A stretch of 27,442 nt of DNA from an uncultured Clostridia bacterium (GCA_947383645.1 CANDEH010000021.1:1-27442); one strand, 5' to 3'. Shown: positions 8,590 to 16,557, counted from the first letter of the stretch. The notes: generated by a model from the letters alone, not told the origin. Program-made: numbers and translations.

Positions 8590-8640
8590 AGTGTTTTGTC
8601 TCCTACTCTTTTCTATGGGGTAAATTTTCCTTATTTTACG

Positions 8641-9255
8641 TCAATAGGGCCGGTTTTCCCGTATATACGTCCGAAACTTCTGGGGAATCTGGAAGTCGTA
8701 CCACCGCTTGGACTCCCGCCGCAGCAGGGCGCGGAAGTCCTCCAGACTGCCCTCCTGCAAAAAGGACTTGGGCACCACGATGTCCACCATCTTGTACCCG
8801 GTGATGTGAAAGACCTCCTCGCACTCCGACACTGTGCGGAACCGCTTGTAGGGGGTCTTCTCCTCCAGCTTGCCGCAGGTCATCCGGTACTCCCCATCGG
8901 CGAAGGTGAGGGTAATGGGGTCCGCCATGTCCAGGTCCTTGGCGAAGTATTTACCGGCGTCGATATATTTAACCCGGTCTTTGTTCCGCTGCTTGAGCTG
9001 GCGCATGGTGAAGTACCCGCTGGCCACGGCGTACTGGTTGGCGATAATCAGCAGACAGATGAGCCCCATGAGAGCCGCGTTGTGCCAGTCCCCGCCGGGG
9101 ATCAAAACAATAAATCCCATGCCGAACAGGATCAAAAAGAAGATCCCGAAGCCCAAATTGTTCCGCCGGTCCCGGAGGTAGCTGAGTACGATGGCGTAGT
9201 CCCCGTACCCGTCGAACACCCCCAGGGGGCCGGTAAAGACGAAGCGCTCCTCCAC
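8641..9255 (-). CDS. YcxB-like membrane protein, subfamily B (204 aa)
   Basis: A likely two-helix membrane protein with membrane segments at about residues 35-54 and 62-80, followed by a soluble C-terminal domain of the YcxB-like type. It is a clear paralogue of the protein at 9424-10020: both open with R-F-x-F-x-G-P, D-Y-A-I-V-L-S-Y-L-x-D-R-R-x-N and share S/LECEEV and P-K-S-F-L motifs. The start is GTG at 9255, preceded by AAAGGA 10 nt away, and it aligns with the ATG start of the paralogue. It is the gene directly before valS. No function is known for this family. The 168-bp gap upstream is AT-rich beside its neighbours and holds a 41-bp hairpin repeat. Confidence 0.85.
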   Translation of the reverse strand: MEERFVFTGPLGVFDGYGDYAIVLSYLRDRRNNLGFGIFFLILFGMGFIVLIPGGDWHNAALMGLICLLIIANQYAVASGYFTMRQLKQRNKDRVKYIDAGKYFAKDLDMADPITLTFADGEYRMTCGKLEEKTPYKRFRTVSECEEVFHITGYKMVDIVVPKSFLQEGSLEDFRALLRRESKRWYDFQIPQKFRTYIRENRPY

Positions 9256-9384
9256 GCACCCACCATCCTTTCTGTGTGCCGTCTTGCGAAATCAAGCGGT
9301 AAAACAAACGAATTTTTCGATAAGAAGTGCAGTAATGTTACCGTGCGGGAATTTTAGAATAACAGAAGGTCAAAGAGCGAAATT

Positions 9385-9425
9385 AAAGTTCTTTTTGGAT
9401 ACTTTTTCTTTCAAGAAAAAGTATC
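9385..9425 (-). repeat. 41-bp hairpin repeat, copy A
   Basis: On the minus strand: GATACTTTTTCT/AGAAAAAGTATC hairpin followed by CCAAAAAGAACTTT. The same layout recurs at 26637-26677 and 26967-27007. This copy touches the stop codon (9424-9426) of the upstream YcxB-like gene, and so sits inside the T-box operon. No long T-run follows, so it is not a normal terminator, though it could be a weak one or a processing site. Confidence 0.7.
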
Positions 9426-10020
9426 AGAGGTATTTCTGCAATCCGGCGGGCACCTGGTGGACGAACCAGCCGTCAACCAGGGGCTCCAGCCACTGCCGGA
9501 ACTCCACCTCGCCGCCCCGGGTGAGGAAGCTCTTGGGCAGGGTGAAGCCCCGGCCCTCCTCCCCCACAATCCAGTAGACCTCCTCACACTCCAGAACCGT
9601 GTGGAGCTCCTCGCAGCGGTAGACTGCCGGCGGCGCGCCCTGGCGGAGGACGATCTGAAACTGACCGTCGGAAAAGGTGACCCGCACCGGGCCGCTCTGA
9701 GCGTCCACCAGATAGTGCCCCTGGGAGCGAAGGCGCTCCCGGTCCCGGCGGCACCGCTTCAGGCTGCGGACGGCCTCCCAGCCGGTGTACTGGTCCCAGA
9801 CCTTCCACAGCAGCAGCAGGCACACCGCCAGCAGGGGCAGGGCGTGGAGCGCATCGTGAAAGCAGATGAAGATGACCAGGGCCAGCAGGAACAGCACCAG
9901 GAACGCGGTCCCCAGGATCAGGTTGCCCCGCCGGTCCTGAAGGTAGGAGAGGACGATGGCGTAGTCCGCCGCCGCATCGAACTCCCGGCGGGGTCCCTCG
10001 AAGATAAACCGCTTGGCCAT
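9424..10020 (-). CDS. YcxB-like membrane protein, subfamily B (198 aa)
   Basis: Starts M-A-K-R-F-I-F-E-G-P and has two membrane segments at about residues 35-55 and 60-78, then a basic stretch (R-C-R-R-D-R-E-R-L-R) and a soluble domain with the L-E-C-E-E-V-Y motif shared with the paralogue at 8641-9255. The ATG at 10020 overlaps the stop codon of the preceding gene by one base (TGATG), which suggests translational coupling; AAAGGA lies upstream. Subfamily B differs from the other two YcxB-like proteins in the operon by its conserved G-P-x-x-x-F-D start and D-Y-A-I-V-L-S-Y-L motif. Function unknown. Confidence 0.85.
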   Translation of the reverse strand: MAKRFIFEGPRREFDAAADYAIVLSYLQDRRGNLILGTAFLVLFLLALVIFICFHDALHALPLLAVCLLLLWKVWDQYTGWEAVRSLKRCRRDRERLRSQGHYLVDAQSGPVRVTFSDGQFQIVLRQGAPPAVYRCEELHTVLECEEVYWIVGEEGRGFTLPKSFLTRGGEVEFRQWLEPLVDGWFVHQVPAGLQKYL

Positions 10021-10625
10021 CAGGACCCACCGTCCTTTCCCGGGGCGACGCGCTCCACCGGCCTGCCGGTGACCCGGGTGAGGAAGGGGGCGAAGGCGGC
10101 GGGGTCCCCCTGGGTAAAGTCGGCATATTTCAGCACATAGGAGTAGTGATTGCTGAGGAACAGAAAGTAGTAGGCGCCGTCGGTGACCAGGTCCCCCAAG
10201 ACGCTGTAGCTGTATTTTGCCTCGCTCACCGGGGTCTGATAGGAGAAGTCCTCCGCCGTGAAGCGGAACACGGTCTCCTGCCCCTTGTCCGGCCAGCTGT
10301 TCCAGATGGTCCTGGTGAGCTTCTCCCGGCGCTTTCGCAGCCGCCGGCCCTCCAGCAGCAGGGAGAGGCCGGTGCAGAGGAACAGTCCCGCGCCCAGCAC
10401 CGGCAAAAAGCGCTCCCAGGTGTAGCCCCGGCCGCCGCGGAGGTGGTGAAAGAAGTCCAGCAGGAACAGCACGACCCCCGCCGTCCCCAGGGCGGTGAAG
10501 ATACCGCCGATGACCTTGACCAGCAGGCGATGGAGCTTCCGGTTTTTGACCGTCCGGTACTGGGTGACGGCCACCAGGGCCGCCACAGTCTCCTCGGTAT
10601 AGGTGGTGCGCACGGTGAACTCCAT
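10020..10625 (-). CDS. YcxB-like membrane protein, subfamily A (201 aa)
   Basis: Starts M-E-F-T-V-R-T-T-Y-T, close to the usual start of YcxB-family proteins. Two membrane segments lie at about residues 34-58 and 72-92, followed by a basic helix and a C-terminal YcxB-like domain (F-T-A-E-D-F-S-Y, Y-S-Y-S-V-L-G-D-L, Y-Y-F-L-F-L-S). The proximal gene at 11110-11622 has the same plan, with F-T-E-D-G-Y and E-D-Y-F-L-L-L. The start at 10625 has only a weak purine-rich ribosome site. Its stop codon overlaps the start of the next gene. The family is often annotated only as YcxB-like; no reaction is known. Confidence 0.86.
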   Translation of the reverse strand: MEFTVRTTYTEETVAALVAVTQYRTVKNRKLHRLLVKVIGGIFTALGTAGVVLFLLDFFHHLRGGRGYTWERFLPVLGAGLFLCTGLSLLLEGRRLRKRREKLTRTIWNSWPDKGQETVFRFTAEDFSYQTPVSEAKYSYSVLGDLVTDGAYYFLFLSNHYSYVLKYADFTQGDPAAFAPFLTRVTGRPVERVAPGKDGGS

Positions 10626-10664
10626 TCCGATCCCCCTCTCCCGGCGGCAAATTTGACCGCGTGA

Positions 10665-11087
10665 TTACGAAAACTTCCAGAGGTTCAGCCCGATCTCCTC
10701 ATCGAAGGAGCGGTCCACGCTCCCCGGCAGGACGGTGACCACCATCTCGCAGGTGGCGCTGACCACCGCCCGGCTCAGATGGCCGCCCACCACCCTGCCG
10801 TCGTAGCGCCGGGCGCTCATGTGCAGGTGGCAGTAGAACCGGCCGTCCATGGTGTCGATGGTGCCGGTGAGGGAGACGATCTCGTGGTCGCCGGTGTAGT
10901 TCTCGGAGAGGTATCGCTTGTCGCCGGTGTGGTAGAGGCCCACGGTGAAGTCGTTCACGGCCCCCAGGGCCTGGACGCTGGCCAGACGCACCCCCTCCGC
11001 CTGGGCGAAGCGGCGGACCTGCTCCACGATCTCCTCCCCCCGGTCGATGCGGAGCAGGCAGGTGCTGCCGAATTTGCGGTACTCCAT
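10665..11087 (-). CDS. PPC/DUF296 domain protein
   Basis: A 140-residue protein that is a single PPC (PCC, DUF296) domain. It begins M-E-Y-R-K-F-G-S-T-C-L-L-R-I-D-R-G-E-E and contains F-Y-C-H-L-H-M-S, whose two His residues match the metal-site pattern of bacterial PPC proteins, and G-G-H-L. In plants the domain is linked to AT-hook DNA-binding proteins. Stand-alone bacterial versions are small trimers of unclear role and should not be called DNA-binding on this evidence. The ATG at 11087 has GGGGAGGAG upstream. It sits 22 bp after the first YcxB-like gene and 39 bp before the second, which argues for one transcript. Confidence 0.9.
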   Translation of the reverse strand: MEYRKFGSTCLLRIDRGEEIVEQVRRFAQAEGVRLASVQALGAVNDFTVGLYHTGDKRYLSENYTGDHEIVSLTGTIDTMDGRFYCHLHMSARRYDGRVVGGHLSRAVVSATCEMVVTVLPGSVDRSFDEEIGLNLWKFS

Positions 11088-11109
11088 AAAAAGTCTCCTC
11101 CCCTGCGGG

Positions 11110-11622
11110 TCATTTGATTCGCTGTACGGCGAGGCCGGTTTTTTCGGTCAGGAAGGTCCGGAACGCCTCGGGATTCCCCTCGGTGAAGCCGGATTTGCGG
11201 TAGACCTGGCCGTGCCGCCGGCCCAGGAGGAGCAGGAAGTAGTCCTCCGTCTCGCAGACCGCCTGAATCTGCTCGTAGTGCCAGGTGCTCTCCGACACCG
11301 GCGTGGTGTGGCGGTAGCCGTCCTCCGTGAAGCGGGCGGTGAGGCGCCGGGTGTCCGGCAGGACCATCCGCAGGCCCAGGGCGCCGTTGAGCCGGTCCTC
11401 GCACAGCAGCGTGCCCAGCATCACCAGACCCACCAGCAGGTTCAGCCAGGGGACCTCGCCGCCCAGCAGCAGGAGCAGGGTCAGCAGGAGATCCAGAACC
11501 AGCACTGTCCAGCCGAAGATGTGTATGGCGACGCTCCGCCGCCGGCCCAAAGTTTTGCGCGCCGCCCGGGAGAGGGCGGCCATCGCCCGCCGGTCCACGG
11601 TGGTCTCTATGGTGAATGACAT
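11110..11622 (-). CDS. YcxB-like membrane protein, first gene of the T-box operon (170 aa)
   Basis: Starts M-S-F-T-I-E-T-T-V-D and has two membrane segments (about residues 30-50 and 54-74), then a soluble domain with F-T-E-D-G-Y-R-H-T-T-P-V-S-E-S and E-D-Y-F-L-L-L-L. The P-V-S-E-x-x-Y/W motif and the overall plan match the 10020-10625 protein, so both belong to subfamily A. The ATG at 11622 is chosen because GGGGAGG lies 8 nt upstream. A longer frame reaching 11769 would read through the T-box and terminator and is rejected. It is the first gene after the T-box leader, so its expression should depend directly on tRNA charging. Confidence 0.87.
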   Translation of the reverse strand: MSFTIETTVDRRAMAALSRAARKTLGRRRSVAIHIFGWTVLVLDLLLTLLLLLGGEVPWLNLLVGLVMLGTLLCEDRLNGALGLRMVLPDTRRLTARFTEDGYRHTTPVSESTWHYEQIQAVCETEDYFLLLLGRRHGQVYRKSGFTEGNPEAFRTFLTEKTGLAVQRIK

Positions 11623-11639
11623 CCTGAGCCCCTCCCCAA

Positions 11640-11886
11640 AACGAAAAACGCCCTGAGCAAGCTGCTCAGGGCGAAGAAGTCTCTCCGCGGTACCACCTGA
11701 ATTTCCCATAGCGGGACACTCGCGCTCCCGGTAACGGGGGAGGGACCGCCGGCGTCTACTGGGGCGCAAACCCGTTGGGGCCGGAGCTCAGGAGGGACTT
11801 CCCCGAAACCGCCGCGCGGGGCCTTGCACCGACCGGCCTCTCTCTTGAGCGCAGGGGGATGGGTACTTGTCTCCATCGTCGCTGTT
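11640..11886 (-). promoter_or_regulatory. T-box riboswitch leader, probable valine specifier (GUC)
   Basis: On the minus strand this has the hallmarks of a T-box leader. Stem I has an ACAAGUA segment on its 5' side, the AGAGAG and GGUGCAAG distal elements, and a 3' side reading GAA-GUC-CCUCCUGAG. The GUC (11798-11796) sits in the specifier position and codes for valine. A GUAGACGCCGG element follows, then the T-box sequence AGGUGGUACCGCGG (11698-11685), which pairs with the tRNA end, and a terminator hairpin. The bound amino acid is inferred from the GUC and from valS downstream. The first gene after it is a YcxB-like protein, with valS five genes further on. Confidence 0.9.
11644..11673 (-). 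terminator. T-box-controlled terminator
   Basis: An 11-bp perfect stem (11673-11663 with 11659-11649 on the minus strand) with a 3-nt loop, followed by TTTTT then CGTTTT. It lies between the T-box sequence and the first gene and is the expected regulated terminator of the leader. Confidence 0.88.
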
Positions 11887-11892
11887 TTCCCC

Positions 11893-11921
11893 ATTATAGC
11901 TTTTGCCGGCCCCTTTGTCAA
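11893..11921 (-). promoter_or_regulatory. Consensus sigma-A promoter of the T-box operon
   Basis: TTGACA (11921-11916), a 17-bp spacer and TATAAT (11898-11893) on the minus strand: a perfect consensus match. Transcription should begin near 11886, giving a leader of about 265 nt before the first gene. Confidence 0.9.
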
Positions 11922-11984
11922 GGCCCGCCGGCGGGGTTTGTGCCGCCGGAGCGGCCCATTTCCCCGGCGTTTTGGCGCGGAGGA

Positions 11985-12022
11985 GGCAAAACCGGAGCCG
12001 CCGGTCAGTCCGGCGGCTCCGG
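11985..12022 (-). terminator. Terminator of the SLH/CAP protein gene
   Basis: A 13-bp perfect GC stem (12022-12010 with 12004-11992 on the minus strand), a 5-nt loop and TTTT, 18 bp after the stop codon at 12040. Confidence 0.8.
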
Positions 12023-12039
12023 GCGCTGTTCTCTCTCCC

Positions 12040-15020
12040 CTACTTCACCTCGCCGAAGAACTGCGAGCAGTAGATCGTGCCGTCGCTGCCCCGGTAGTAG
12101 CCGATGCCCACGTGGGTAAAGCGCTCATACAGGACGCTGCTCATCATGGTGGCGTTGGTTTGCCACACATTGCGCATGGCCTCCGGCGCGGCGCAGTTCC
12201 AGAAGGTGTTCTCCCCCCGGTAGCCGATGCCGGTGATGCCCAGCTCCGTGAGCACGGTATCGTACCGGGTGCCGTCGGGCCGGGTGGTACCCCGGAGGGA
12301 GGCCGTCTCCTCCGCCCGGATCTGGGCCGCCCGGTTCAGCTCGCTGCTCTCCTGGAGGGCGCCGAGGCCCCGGGCCGCCCGGTCCTGGTTGATGAGCCGG
12401 ATCACCTCCGCGCGGAAGGCCGCCAGACTGTCCCCCGGCGGCGTGGTGGGCTGGGTGGGCGTAGTGGGCCGGCCGGACCCCCCGGACTGGTCCGGGGTGA
12501 TGAACAGCTGCGCCCAGTAGGGGGCGGCGTAGCCCACGCCGATCTGGGTGTAGTTGCCCAGAATATTGGCCCGGTGGCCGGAGGAGTTCATCCAGCCCTG
12601 GACCACCTGCTCCGGGGTGGAGTAGCCCGCGGCGATGTTCTCCGCGGCGGAGGTGAAGCGGATGCCGAAGCTCCGCAGCATGTCGCCGGGTGCGCCGTAG
12701 GTGGGGCTGGTGTGGCTGAAGTAGTCCTTGTCCACCATGTCCTGAGCCTTCCGCTGGGCCGCCTGCTGGAGCTCCGCCGTCATGGTCAGGGGCTGAAGCC
12801 CCTCCTTACCCCGCTCGATGTTCACCAGGCGCACCACCTCCTCGGCAAACGCCTGGGGGGAGGGCTTCTCGGGTTTCTCCGGCGCATCCGGCTGATCGGG
12901 CGTGTCCGGATTCTCGGGCGTCTCGGGATTGGGGATCTCCGGCTGGGTGGGTTTCTCGGTCTGCGTGGGGATCTCCGGCTGGGAGGGCTTCTCCGTCTCC
13001 TGCTGCTGGGGGGCGCGGTCCAGGTACTGGATGGCCCGGGAGAGGAGGGTGCAGCCCTGGGCCCGGTTCATGGCGCTTCCGCCGCCGAAGCCGCCGTCCT
13101 CCATGCCGTTGATGAGCCCCGCGGCGTAGCAGGCGGAGACGGCGGTGCGGTAGGTGGGGGGCACCTGGGACCAGTCGGCGATGCGGCTGCGGGCCTGGGC
13201 CATGTCGTCGGCGTCAGGGAGGGCGGCCCCCTTGTCCCGCAGGACGTTGTAGAGCATCTGGGCCATGTCGTAGCGGCTGATGGGCCGCTGGACGCTGGCG
13301 GCGAAGCTGCTGCCCAGGGTGGTGCCGCTCAGAATATCGTGGTCCTCCATCATATCGGTGTAGAGCCTGTACCAGGGGGAGGTGGAGGAGGCGGCACTGG
13401 CGCCATAGAAGGCCCGGGCCAGGAAGGTGCAGAAGTGGGCGTTGGTCATCTGGCCCGAGGGCTGAAAGGTGCCGTCGCCATTGCCCACGGCCAGACCGCT
13501 GTCCACCGCCTCCCTGATGGCGGCATAGGCCCAGTGGGTGGCGGGCACATCGGTAAACAGGGCGGAGCCGCCGGTGCCGGGCTTGCCGGTATTGCCGGTG
13601 TTGCCGGTGCTGCCAGTGTTGCCGGTATTGCCGGTGTTGCCGGTATTGCCCGGCGTACTGGTGCTGGGCCTGCCGCCGGCCTGCCTGGCGGTGACGCCGC
13701 TGTCGCTGAGGGTGTAGAAGGTGGGAGCCGTCTTGTCGATGGAGCGGCCGGCGGCGTACCAGACCACATTGCCGCGGTAGAGGATGGGCTGGCAGTCGGA
13801 GAGGGGGATGTCCGGCAGGGTGCGGACGGTCCCCACGGACCCGTCGGCGCGGTAGGGGGCGTAGCAGAGCCCCTGACTCTCGTTGGAGCCGTTGATCTGG
13901 TTCCAGAGGACATAGCCGCCGTCCAGACCTGTGGGCACCAGCATGGGGTTGCCGGCGTGACAGCCGGTGCCGGTGTAGGCGGTGATGGTCTGCACCCGAA
14001 GGTCGTTCTGGGGACTGGAGGCGGCATTGGGCCTCAGGGTGTCGAAGTCACTCTTGGCGATGTAGCCAATCTTCACCTGCTTGGGCTCCCCCACCGGGAG
14101 GATCTGCTTGGGGGAGGAGGGGAGGGCCTGGGAGAAGGCGATCAGGTAGCCGCTTTCCGTCTCCGCCAGGCCGCCCAGGGTGGCGTAGGTGTAGTTGTTG
14201 CCGGTCTCCCCGGGGAAGGTGTCGGTGGTTACGCTGCCCAGGTCGTAGCGCTCCGTCTCCAGGGTGGTCTCCCCGGCCCGGCCCTTCCACAGGCGCAGGG
14301 CCATACACCGGGGGTAGGCGTCGCCGTGGTCGGCGGTGACGATATTCCCCAGGCTGTCGGCAAGAATGAACTGGTTGAAGGAGTGGGAGGTATAGTCCCA
14401 GTAGCCGCCGATGCCGCTGAGGACCTCGGTGACGGCCATATCCCGCTGCCGGAGGGTCACGTGCATGTTGGCCTGGTGGTTCAGCCCGTCGGAGAGCTTG
14501 TACATGGTGTGGCAGGTGTGGATGTAGAGCACCCCGTCCGCCTCCGCCATCCGGGCGGTGCCGAAGCTGAAGGGGGTGAGGGTGTTGGCCCCGTAGACGC
14601 TGGCCGAATCCAGGCGGTTCCAGCTCTTGTCGTACCTGACAATCCGCAGAACCTCGGCGCTGTCGGTCTCGGCGGAGTTGGTCTGGCCGAAGAGGAGAAA
14701 GTTAAAGTCCGCCTCGGCTAAGAACCCGCCCCAGAGGGGCAGCTCCACGGGCAGCGTCCGGCTGGAGAGGAGGGCGAAGTCGCTGCTGTAGTCCTCCGCC
14801 ACCACCTGCTTGTCGATCAGCTCCACCCGGGTGAGCCCCCCGGCGCTGTTCTCGCAGAGGTAGGACTGGATGGGATGGTAGGCGTTGCCGCTGTAGTTCC
14901 CCCGGAGCTGGTTCCGGGAGCTGGCGCTCTCCGGGGCCGCCAGGGCGGCGGGGGTCAGGTCAGGGCCAGCATCAGCGCGCACAGCGCCGCCGTCAGCCGG
15001 CGGATGGGAAGGTGCTTCAT
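12040..15020 (-). CDS. Secreted SLH and double CAP domain protein, signal peptide split by a frameshift
   Basis: A cell-surface protein of about 990 residues. From the N-terminus: an uncharacterised beta-rich region of about 430 residues; a Gly-Asn-Thr repeat linker (13583-13650); S-layer homology repeats (L-F-T-D-V-P-x-x-H-W-A-Y-A-A-I at the start, two weaker repeats after) that should bind wall polymers; a Pro/Glu-rich linker; and two CAP (SCP-like, PF00188) domains, about 12480-12860 and 12043-12420. CAP1 shows D-Y-F-S-H-T-S-P and S-S-G-H-R-A-N-I-L; CAP2 shows T-R-P-D-G and G-E-N-T-F-W. The main frame is open only from 14982. The true start is probably ATG 15020, with AAGGAGG 8 nt upstream, encoding M-K-H-L-P-I-R-R-L-T-A-A-L-C-A-L-M-L-A-L. 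That frame stops at 14955, and a one-base shift near 14955-14965 joins it to L-T-P-A-A-L-A-A, completing a signal peptide. It has its own promoter. Confidence 0.85.
13583..13650 (-). repeat. In-frame 9-bp repeat coding Gly-Asn-Thr
   Basis: About seven tandem 9-bp units (GGCAATACC/GGCAACACC and variants on the minus strand) encode G-N-T repeats, with one G-S-T variant. They form a flexible linker before the S-layer homology repeats. Such tracts change length easily by slippage, and the steps of 9 bp keep the frame. Confidence 0.8.
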
Positions 15021-15080
15021 GGGGTGGCCTCCTTTTTGCTCCCCCGGGGCGTGGCCGGCGGGGGGCGTGTCGTTGGAAAA

Positions 15081-15109
15081 AGTATACACCCCCGGAAAAG
15101 AGCGTGCAA
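15081..15109 (-). promoter_or_regulatory. Sigma-A-like promoter of the SLH/CAP gene
   Basis: TTGCAC (15109-15104), a 17-bp spacer and TATACT (15086-15081) on the minus strand, about 60 bp before the ATG at 15020. It supports the upstream start and so the frameshift reading. Confidence 0.65.
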
Positions 15110-15128
15110 CCCCACCTTGAAATTTTTC

Positions 15129-15176
15129 AAAAAAACGGCGAAAAACGCGAAAATTTCCCGAAATTTGCGGTTTTTT
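15129..15176 (-). terminator. Possible terminator of the hydrolase-MATE operon
   Basis: On the minus strand, an imperfect AT-rich hairpin (around CCGCAAATTT-CGGG-AAATTTTCG) is followed by TTTTT and then TTTTTTT. It lies 34 bp beyond the MATE stop codon. The stem is imperfect, so this is a weak call. Confidence 0.35.
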
Positions 15177-15209
15177 CAGGCCGGTTTTCCACCGCTTTTT
15201 CCACATTTC

Positions 15210-16544
15210 TCAGTATCCGTACCGCTTCCGGTACTTCAGGAGCAGCGCCGCCGCCATCAGCACCCCCAGCAGCTCCGCCGCCGGCGTGGCCAGCCAGATG
15301 CCGGTGACATCCAGAACCAGGGGCAGCAGCTCGATGCAGGCCACGGTGAACAGGAAGGACCGGGAGAAGGCCAGCACCGCCGACACCACGCCGTTGGAGA
15401 GGGCGGTGAACATCCCGCTGGCAAACACGTTCAGCCCCAAAAACAGCAGCGCCAGGGAGCACAGGCGGTTCCCCGTCACCGCTAAAGCGTACACCGGGCT
15501 CTCCGGCCGGGTGAAGACGGCCACCAGGGCCGGCGTGGCCAGGATGGACAGGAGCGTACACACCGCGGAGGTTCCCAAAATGAAGCGCAAACTGAAGGAA
15601 ATCTGCTTTTTCAGCTTCTCCCGGTTCCCCTCCCCGTGGTAGTAGGAGATCATGGGGGCCACGCCGTAGGAGTAGCCGATGAACAGGGCGCTGACGAACA
15701 TCAGCACGTACATGATGATGGTGATGGCCGCCACGCCGTCCTCCCCTATGTAGCGGAGCATGGCCAGATTGAACAGCAGCGTGGTGATGCCGGAGACCAG
15801 GGAGGTGGCCAGCTCCGAGAGGCCGTTGGCGGAGGCGTGGAACAGGACGCGGCCCCGGAATACCGGCTTTTCGAAGTGGAGGAGATTGCTTTTCCGGCGG
15901 AACACCAGGAAGCCCACCACGGCGGTGATGGAGTACCCGATCCCCGTGGCCAGAGCCGCCCCCCGGATGCCCTGGTCCGCCAGAGCGATGAGGACGTAGT
16001 CCAGCACAATGTTGGTCACGCCCCCGGCTACGGTACATTTCAGCGACAGGGCGGACTTGTCCGCGGCGATGAGGTAGAGGGAGAAGTTGTACATCAGCAG
16101 AATGGGGATGGTGAAGATGAGATAGCGGCTGAGATAGTCGCGGCAGTAGGCGAAGACCCCGGCGGAGAGGTCCATGGCGGCTAAGAGATCGTCCATGAAG
16201 GCGTAGCCTAAGAGCATCATCACCGCCCCCACCACGGCGTTGGCGAGGATCAGGAGGGTGAAGTCCTGCCGGGCCTCCCGCTCTCTCCCCTCTCCCATCT
16301 TCCGCATTACCACGGCGCTGCCCCCGGTGGCCAGCATCCCGGACACCGCCGTGATGAGCCCGATGGCCGGGGCGGTGAGGTTGATGGCCGAGAGGGCGTC
16401 GGTGCCGATGAGGTTGGAGACGAAGAGGCCGTCCACCATGGTGTAGAAGGTGTTGAACACCGTCATGACGATGGTGGGAAAGGCGAAGCGCAGGATGTTC
16501 CCGCCGGTGACCGGCAGGTGGTAGGAGTCCAGTTTGTTGTCCAT
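15210..16544 (-). CDS. MATE family multidrug efflux transporter
   Basis: A 444-residue integral membrane protein with about 12 membrane helices in two repeated halves. The N-terminal motif N-I-L-R-F-A-F-P-T-I-V-M, followed by Y-T-M-V-D-G-L-F-V-S-N-L-I-G and the A-L-S-A-I-N-L-T-A-P segment, is typical of MepA/NorM-like transporters, which export drugs or metabolites using a Na+ or H+ gradient. The ATG at 16544 has AAAGGA 7 nt upstream. It starts 13 bp after the stop of the hydrolase gene, so the two are almost certainly co-transcribed. The substrate cannot be read from the sequence. A cationic drug, bile-derived compound or hydrolysis product is possible from context. Confidence 0.93.
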   Translation of the reverse strand: MDNKLDSYHLPVTGGNILRFAFPTIVMTVFNTFYTMVDGLFVSNLIGTDALSAINLTAPAIGLITAVSGMLATGGSAVVMRKMGEGREREARQDFTLLILANAVVGAVMMLLGYAFMDDLLAAMDLSAGVFAYCRDYLSRYLIFTIPILLMYNFSLYLIAADKSALSLKCTVAGGVTNIVLDYVLIALADQGIRGAALATGIGYSITAVVGFLVFRRKSNLLHFEKPVFRGRVLFHASANGLSELATSLVSGITTLLFNLAMLRYIGEDGVAAITIIMYVLMFVSALFIGYSYGVAPMISYYHGEGNREKLKKQISFSLRFILGTSAVCTLLSILATPALVAVFTRPESPVYALAVTGNRLCSLALLFLGLNVFASGMFTALSNGVVSAVLAFSRSFLFTVACIELLPLVLDVTGIWLATPAAELLGVLMAAALLLKYRKRYGY

Positions 16545-16557
16545 GGCAGGTCCTTTC

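Noticed and set aside
8590..8640. A second T-box directly before valS
   Set aside because: The gap is only 51 bp, too short, and contains no T-box sequence or terminator hairpin.
5608..9357. Long plus-strand open frames opposite valS and the YcxB-like gene
   Set aside because: They mirror valS codon structure, have no start signals and encode Gly/His/Leu-rich nonsense.
13583..13650. CRISPR-like repeat array
   Set aside because: The units are only 9 bp, have no spacers and lie in frame inside a gene.
11824..14721. 965-codon plus-strand open frame opposite the SLH/CAP gene
   Set aside because: Antisense shadow; it also crosses the T-box leader promoter and the terminator, and has a repetitive Gly/Val/Ala translation.
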